Assembly (NCBI GenBank): GCA_035279865.1
Contig: DATEGY010000253.1
Location: 1-11,567, forward strand
DNA length: 11,567 nt
Direction of reading: 5' to 3'
Source of the DNA: 40CM-2-70-7 sp035279865
Lineage (GTDB): Bacteria; Gemmatimonadota; Gemmatimonadetes; Gemmatimonadales; GWC2-71-9
Within the stretch, counting starts at the first letter, position 1. Every line of letters begins with the position of its first letter. The translations under genes and the position numbers were made by a program. The notes under the pieces were generated by a model that saw only the letters and a list, made by a program, of their open reading frames with translations, was not told where the DNA came from and ran no database searches. Below are positions 8,029 to 11,567 of this stretch, piece by piece.

Positions 8029-9510
8029 CTAGCGCGCTCCCCGCGCGGGCGGCCGGGCGGGAGTGGAGCCCGGAACGGGTGCCGGGCCGGGCGCCGGCCG
8101 CATCGGGGGCTGACCCGGAATGCCGCCGCCGGTCGGGGGAGCGCTGTTCGTCGGGTTGGCGGCGCGCTCGGCCTGCGCCTGTTCGGTCGCACGCTGGATA
8201 CCGGCGGAGTTCAGGCTCCAGTTGCCCGCGGCCCGCAGGGTGGCCCCAAGGAACGGGGGCACCCCGTGAAAGCCGCGGCGGCGGCTCACGACGTCGCTCA
8301 GGTAAGCATTGACGTGCGCCACGGCGATGGCACTCCGCGCGTCAGCCGAGCCGGCCGAGTCGTGGAACAGCCCCGGGGTGATCTGGATCGTCTCCTCGAG
8401 CTGCGCGAGTGTCGTGTCGTACGCCGCCTTCACCGTCTGCCAGTCGTCACTGGTGAGGGTGACGTGGGCGGAGTCGGCCTGCTGGAGGAGAATGTCGCGG
8501 GTGGAGAGCGTCTCCAGCACCACCTTGAGCTGGGTGTCGGTGGCGCCGGGAATCGTCGACGAAAGCGAGGGATCGAGCGCGCGCAGCCAGCGCACCAGGT
8601 CCCTCACGCGGAACGCGCCCCCCGTGTACGTCACCAGCTTGGTCGTGTTGGTCTCGGCGGCGTCCGCATCCTGCAGGGCGGCGCGCACCGACGCGAACGA
8701 CCCGGTCTCGACCGAGAGATGGCGGCGGGTCCGCAACCGCGCGATGTAGATGGAATCAAAGGTCTGTTCGATCCCTTCCTGCACTCCCACGGTGAACGAG
8801 TCCCGGACTTCCGAGAGGGGCGGGCGGCGGATGATGTGAAAGCCGTACGGCGTCTGCACGACGCCGCTCATCTCCCCCGGCGCGAGCTTCCAGGCGGGCA
8901 CTTCGAACGGCGGCGGCAGGGTGCCTTTGGTGTAGACCCCCATGTACCCGCCGTTGGCCTTGGAGGCGTCCTGGGAGTACTGCTTCGCGAGTGCGGCGAA
9001 GTTCCCGCCGTGACTGGCCTGGAGCTGCTGCAACACCCCGTTGAGTTTCTGCTTGGCCTGGTCCTGGATCACCGGGCTGGACGTGGGCGGGACCTGCAGT
9101 TGTATCTGCTGGAACGCGCGGAGCGTCCCCGCGTTGAACGCGGAGTCGACCTGGCTGCCCTTCAGCGCGGCGTGCCCGGCCACGAGCCGCTCCCGGAAAT
9201 GGTCCCACTTGGCCTGCGAGACGAGCGGCCACATGGCCTCGAGGACCAGGGCGGAATCGTTCAGCGAGCGGCCGGCCGCGACGGTGTTCGCGAAGAGGGT
9301 GTAGTCGATCCACACGCGCGCCAGCCGCTGCAGGTTATCGGTCTGGAGCGGCATGCCCTTCACCTGGCTGGCCCAGCTGCCCAGCTGCTCGGCCGAGAGC
9401 GACTGGCCGGCCGCAGTGGCCGCGTCGGCGGCATGCGCGGAAAAGGCATCGTGCAGTGAGCCGCACGCGACCAGCGGAAGAACCAGAAGTAGCGCACCCA
9501 AACGACGCAT
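8029..9510 (-). CDS. Parvulin-type peptidyl-prolyl isomerase lipoprotein
   Basis: A 493-residue lipid-anchored foldase or chaperone, PrsA/PpiC-like. The signal MRRLGALLLVLPLVAC ends in a canonical lipobox LVAC at 13-16, so C16 should be acylated and the protein held on the periplasmic side of a membrane. A helical N-terminal domain covers about 20-130. A single parvulin domain follows at about 130-228, with YSQDASKANGGYMGVYTKG, PFEVPAWKLAPGEMSG and YGFHIIRRPP. The C-terminal half (230-450) is mostly helical by composition and I do not recognise it. The tail from 456 is proline-rich and disordered-looking. ATG 9510 is chosen because AGGAG lies five bases upstream and the lipoprotein signal starts there; the frame is open further upstream inside mfd but that part is not coding in this frame. 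It lies between mfd and surA and is probably translated together with them. Confidence 0.88.
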   Translation of the reverse strand: MRRLGALLLVLPLVACGSLHDAFSAHAADAATAAGQSLSAEQLGSWASQVKGMPLQTDNLQRLARVWIDYTLFANTVAAGRSLNDSALVLEAMWPLVSQAKWDHFRERLVAGHAALKGSQVDSAFNAGTLRAFQQIQLQVPPTSSPVIQDQAKQKLNGVLQQLQASHGGNFAALAKQYSQDASKANGGYMGVYTKGTLPPPFEVPAWKLAPGEMSGVVQTPYGFHIIRRPPLSEVRDSFTVGVQEGIEQTFDSIYIARLRTRRHLSVETGSFASVRAALQDADAAETNTTKLVTYTGGAFRVRDLVRWLRALDPSLSSTIPGATDTQLKVVLETLSTRDILLQQADSAHVTLTSDDWQTVKAAYDTTLAQLEETIQITPGLFHDSAGSADARSAIAVAHVNAYLSDVVSRRRGFHGVPPFLGATLRAAGNWSLNSAGIQRATEQAQAERAANPTNSAPPTGGGIPGQPPMRPAPGPAPVPGSTPARPPARGAR

Positions 9511-9515
9511 TCCGT

Positions 9516-9520
9516 CTCCT
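9516..9520 (-). promoter_or_regulatory. Ribosome binding site for the parvulin lipoprotein, overlapping the mfd stop
   Basis: AGGAG at 9520-9516, five bases before the ATG at 9510. It shares two bases with the mfd TAG stop (9521-9519), so ribosomes finishing mfd uncover or reuse this site. This is the strongest ribosome binding site in the window. Confidence 0.75.
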
Positions 9521-11567
9521 AGGGATGAGGATCCTGCAGGACCGCGGTGAGGGCCCGGACCAGCCCGGGGCCGAGTGCTTCGCCTCCGAGGCGCCGCAAC
9601 CGGAGCGACAGGGGTTGGGCCCGCCGCACGGTGGCTTCGAACTGCACCGCGTCGAGGGCGGTCGTGAGACCCGCCAGGCGCGGATGGGCATCCCGCCGAA
9701 ACGTAATCCGCGCCTCGTCGCCCGAAATCAGGACCGTTTCCAGGCCCAGCCGGGCACCGAGCGCGCGGAGCTCCGCGACCAGCAACAACCGGGCGGCCTC
9801 TTCGGGCAGCGGGCCGAACCGGTCGCGCAACTCGTCGCGGACCGCTGCAATCTCGCACGGTTGCTGGGCCCGCGCCAGCCGCCGGTACACGTCGAGCTTG
9901 ACCGCGTCGTCGGCCACATAGGCATCCGCGAGGTGCGCCGCGCGGTCGAGCGTCACGTCGGGCGGCGCGAACGGCGCGGCACTGCCCGTCTCGCTTCCCT
10001 TCAGCTCGGCCACGGCCTCGGAGAGCCAGCGCAGATAGGTGTCGAAGCCGACCGCATGCGCGTGCCCCGACTGATCCCGCCCGAGCAGGTTGCCCGCGCC
10101 GCGGATTTCGAGATCGCGGAGCGCGATCCGGTACCCCGATCCGAGGTCCGTGTGATGCTCGAGCACCCGCAGCCGCTCCTCGGCCCGCGCATCCATCTGG
10201 TCGGGCACCAGCAGGTAGCAATAGGCCCGGCGGTGGGAGCGGCCCACGCGCCCGCGCAGCTGGTAGAGCTGCGCGAGGCCGAACTGATCCGCCCGATCGA
10301 CGATCATGGTGTTGGCGTTGGGGACGTCCAATCCGGACTCCACGATCATGGTCGACACCAGGACATCGACCTCCCCGGTCACGAACTTCGCCATCGCCGC
10401 CTCGAGCTCCCGCTCGGGCATCTGCCCGTGCGCCACGGCCAGCCGGGCGCGGGGGGCCAGTCGGGCCACCCGCGCGCCGATGGTCGCGATGGTCTCCACC
10501 CGGTTGTGTACGACGTACACCTGTCCGCCCCGGTCCAGCTCACGCGCGATCGCCTCCTCGAGCAACGCGTCATCCCAGGGCTCGAGGAACGTGAGCACCG
10601 GTGAACGGTCCTTCGGCGGCGTCTCGAGCAGCGTGAGGTCCCGCAGTCCCGCAAGCGAGAGATGCAGCGTCCGGGGAATGGGCGTGGCGGTCAGCGTCAG
10701 CACGTCCACGGCCAGCTTCAACGCCTTCAATCGCTCCTTGTGTCGTACCCCGAACCGGTGCTCTTCGTCGACCACGAGGAGGCCCAGGTCGTGGAACAGC
10801 ACGTCCTTGGACAGGAGCCGATGGGTGCCGACGACGATGTCCACTTCCCCCGCGGCCGTTTTCACGAGGGCGGCCGCCGTTTCCGGCCCGCTCCGGAAGC
10901 GGGAGAGGACTTCGATCCGCACCGGATAGTCCGCGAGCCGCTCCCGGAACGTGCGCCCGTGCTGTTCGGCCAGAATGGTGGTGGGGACGAGCACCGCCAC
11001 CTGCTTTCCCGCCTGCACGGCCTTGAAGGCGGCACGCAACGCGACTTCGGTTTTTCCGTAGCCCACGTCTCCCACCAGGAGACGGTCCATGGGCCGCGCG
11101 CGTTCGAGATCGCGCTTGACCTCGTCGGTCGCCTTGCGCTGGTCCGGGGTGTCCTCATAGAGGAAGGCGGACTCGAGCTCGCGCTGCCACGGCGTGTCGG
11201 GCGGGAAGGCGTATCCGTGGGCGAGCTGGCGGCGGGCATAGAGATCGAGGAGCTCCGACGCCATGGCCAGGATCGCCGCCCGGGTCTTGTCCCGCTGCCG
11301 CTGCCAGGTGGTGGCGCCCAGGCGATGCAGCCGCGGAGGCGGGGTGTCCGGGTCGCCGCTCGACCGGTACGGCTCGAGGAGATCGATCCGGTACAAGGGC
11401 ACGTTGAGCCGGTCTCCGCCCTCGTACTCCACGGTGGCGACGTCGAGGGTCGCCTCACCGACCTGGATGGTCTCGAGTCCCCGGAAAATTCCGATGCCGT
11501 GGTCCAGGTGCACCACGTACTCCCCCGCGATGAACGCGCCGGGGCCCAGCGCGTTCACCGCGGCACG
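9519..11567 (-). CDS. mfd: Transcription-repair coupling factor Mfd, 3' part (runs off the right edge)
   Basis: Mfd removes RNA polymerase stalled at DNA lesions and recruits UvrA for nucleotide excision repair. The window holds the C-terminal 682 residues; the frame is open to the edge, and the UvrB-like N-terminal domains (about 450 residues in E. coli Mfd, which has 1148) are missing. In fragment numbering, the RNA-polymerase interaction domain comes first (about 14-68, GEYVVHLDHGIGIF), then the RecG-like translocase: Walker A GDVGYGKTE (166-174), DEEH box (267-270), LTLTATPIPRTLH (290-302), and in the second lobe ESGLDVPNANT and QLRGRVGRSHRRAYCYLL (436-453). GAGNLLGRDQSGH marks the following translocase hook region. 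The TRCF C-terminal domain follows from about 540, with LDVYRRLA and FGPLPEEAARLL. All helicase motifs are intact. It is the first visible gene of the minus-strand cluster, so the operon promoter lies outside the window. Confidence 0.97.
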   Translation of the reverse strand, partial: RAAVNALGPGAFIAGEYVVHLDHGIGIFRGLETIQVGEATLDVATVEYEGGDRLNVPLYRIDLLEPYRSSGDPDTPPPRLHRLGATTWQRQRDKTRAAILAMASELLDLYARRQLAHGYAFPPDTPWQRELESAFLYEDTPDQRKATDEVKRDLERARPMDRLLVGDVGYGKTEVALRAAFKAVQAGKQVAVLVPTTILAEQHGRTFRERLADYPVRIEVLSRFRSGPETAAALVKTAAGEVDIVVGTHRLLSKDVLFHDLGLLVVDEEHRFGVRHKERLKALKLAVDVLTLTATPIPRTLHLSLAGLRDLTLLETPPKDRSPVLTFLEPWDDALLEEAIARELDRGGQVYVVHNRVETIATIGARVARLAPRARLAVAHGQMPERELEAAMAKFVTGEVDVLVSTMIVESGLDVPNANTMIVDRADQFGLAQLYQLRGRVGRSHRRAYCYLLVPDQMDARAEERLRVLEHHTDLGSGYRIALRDLEIRGAGNLLGRDQSGHAHAVGFDTYLRWLSEAVAELKGSETGSAAPFAPPDVTLDRAAHLADAYVADDAVKLDVYRRLARAQQPCEIAAVRDELRDRFGPLPEEAARLLLVAELRALGARLGLETVLISGDEARITFRRDAHPRLAGLTTALDAVQFEATVRRAQPLSLRLRRLGGEALGPGLVRALTAVLQDPHP

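Noticed and set aside
7402..9459. A 685-codon open frame on the plus strand, antisense to surA and the parvulin lipoprotein
   Set aside because: Its translation is rich in R, G, H and P with no recognisable domain, while the minus strand carries two clear proteins over the same bases. It is a by-product of GC-rich third codon positions.
9511..10221. Upstream extension of the parvulin lipoprotein frame into mfd
   Set aside because: The extension has shadow-like composition, mfd is plainly coding there, and the lipoprotein signal with its AGGAG site sets the start at 9510.
9456..10604. A 382-codon plus-strand open frame antisense to mfd
   Set aside because: No domain is visible and the conserved helicase motifs of mfd occupy the other strand.

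Overview
The window is high-GC bacterial chromosome, densely packed with ordinary single-copy genes on both strands. The gene set (TypA, Mfd, two parvulin-type periplasmic chaperones, PdxA, a secreted subtilase with a lipoprotein-like signal) points to a free-living diderm. GC content, protein style and mixed ATG/GTG/TTG starts fit Gemmatimonadota or a neighbouring phylum; this is an impression from sequence style, not a proven placement. No tRNA, rRNA, CRISPR array, insertion sequence or phage gene was seen.

Layout, left to right. Bases 1-78 hold the tail of the region downstream of typA and perhaps the first codons of another minus-strand gene. typA (79-1926, minus) encodes the ribosome-associated GTPase TypA/BipA. 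A 162-bp divergent spacer separates it from an S8 subtilisin-like protease with an N-terminal lipoprotein-type signal (2089-3480, plus). The protease converges on a zinc-type cation diffusion facilitator (3553-4467, minus); the gap between their stops is almost entirely a 71-bp imperfect inverted repeat. The exporter is divergent from a CorC/HlyC-type membrane protein with DUF21 and CBS domains (4486-5811, plus), with only 18 bp between start codons. That gene overlaps the end of pdxA by 4 bp, tail to tail.

The right half is one tight minus-strand cluster, read right to left: mfd (3' part only, running off the right edge), a parvulin lipoprotein, a SurA-like chaperone, and pdxA. The mfd stop overlaps the ribosome binding site of the lipoprotein gene, the lipoprotein stop abuts the surA start, and pdxA begins a few bases after surA. 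This looks like a translationally coupled operon joining transcription-coupled repair, outer-membrane protein folding and pyridoxal phosphate synthesis. The surA-pdxA adjacency is also known from Escherichia coli.

I found no convincing undescribed multi-gene system. The points most worth checking are fine-scale: pdxA has no ATG, GTG or TTG start that includes its conserved N-terminal motif; a 14-bp-period G-rich repeat lies inside pdxA and resembles in design the repeat between the protease and exporter genes; and a single AT-rich patch appears to drive two divergent genes with almost no leader.
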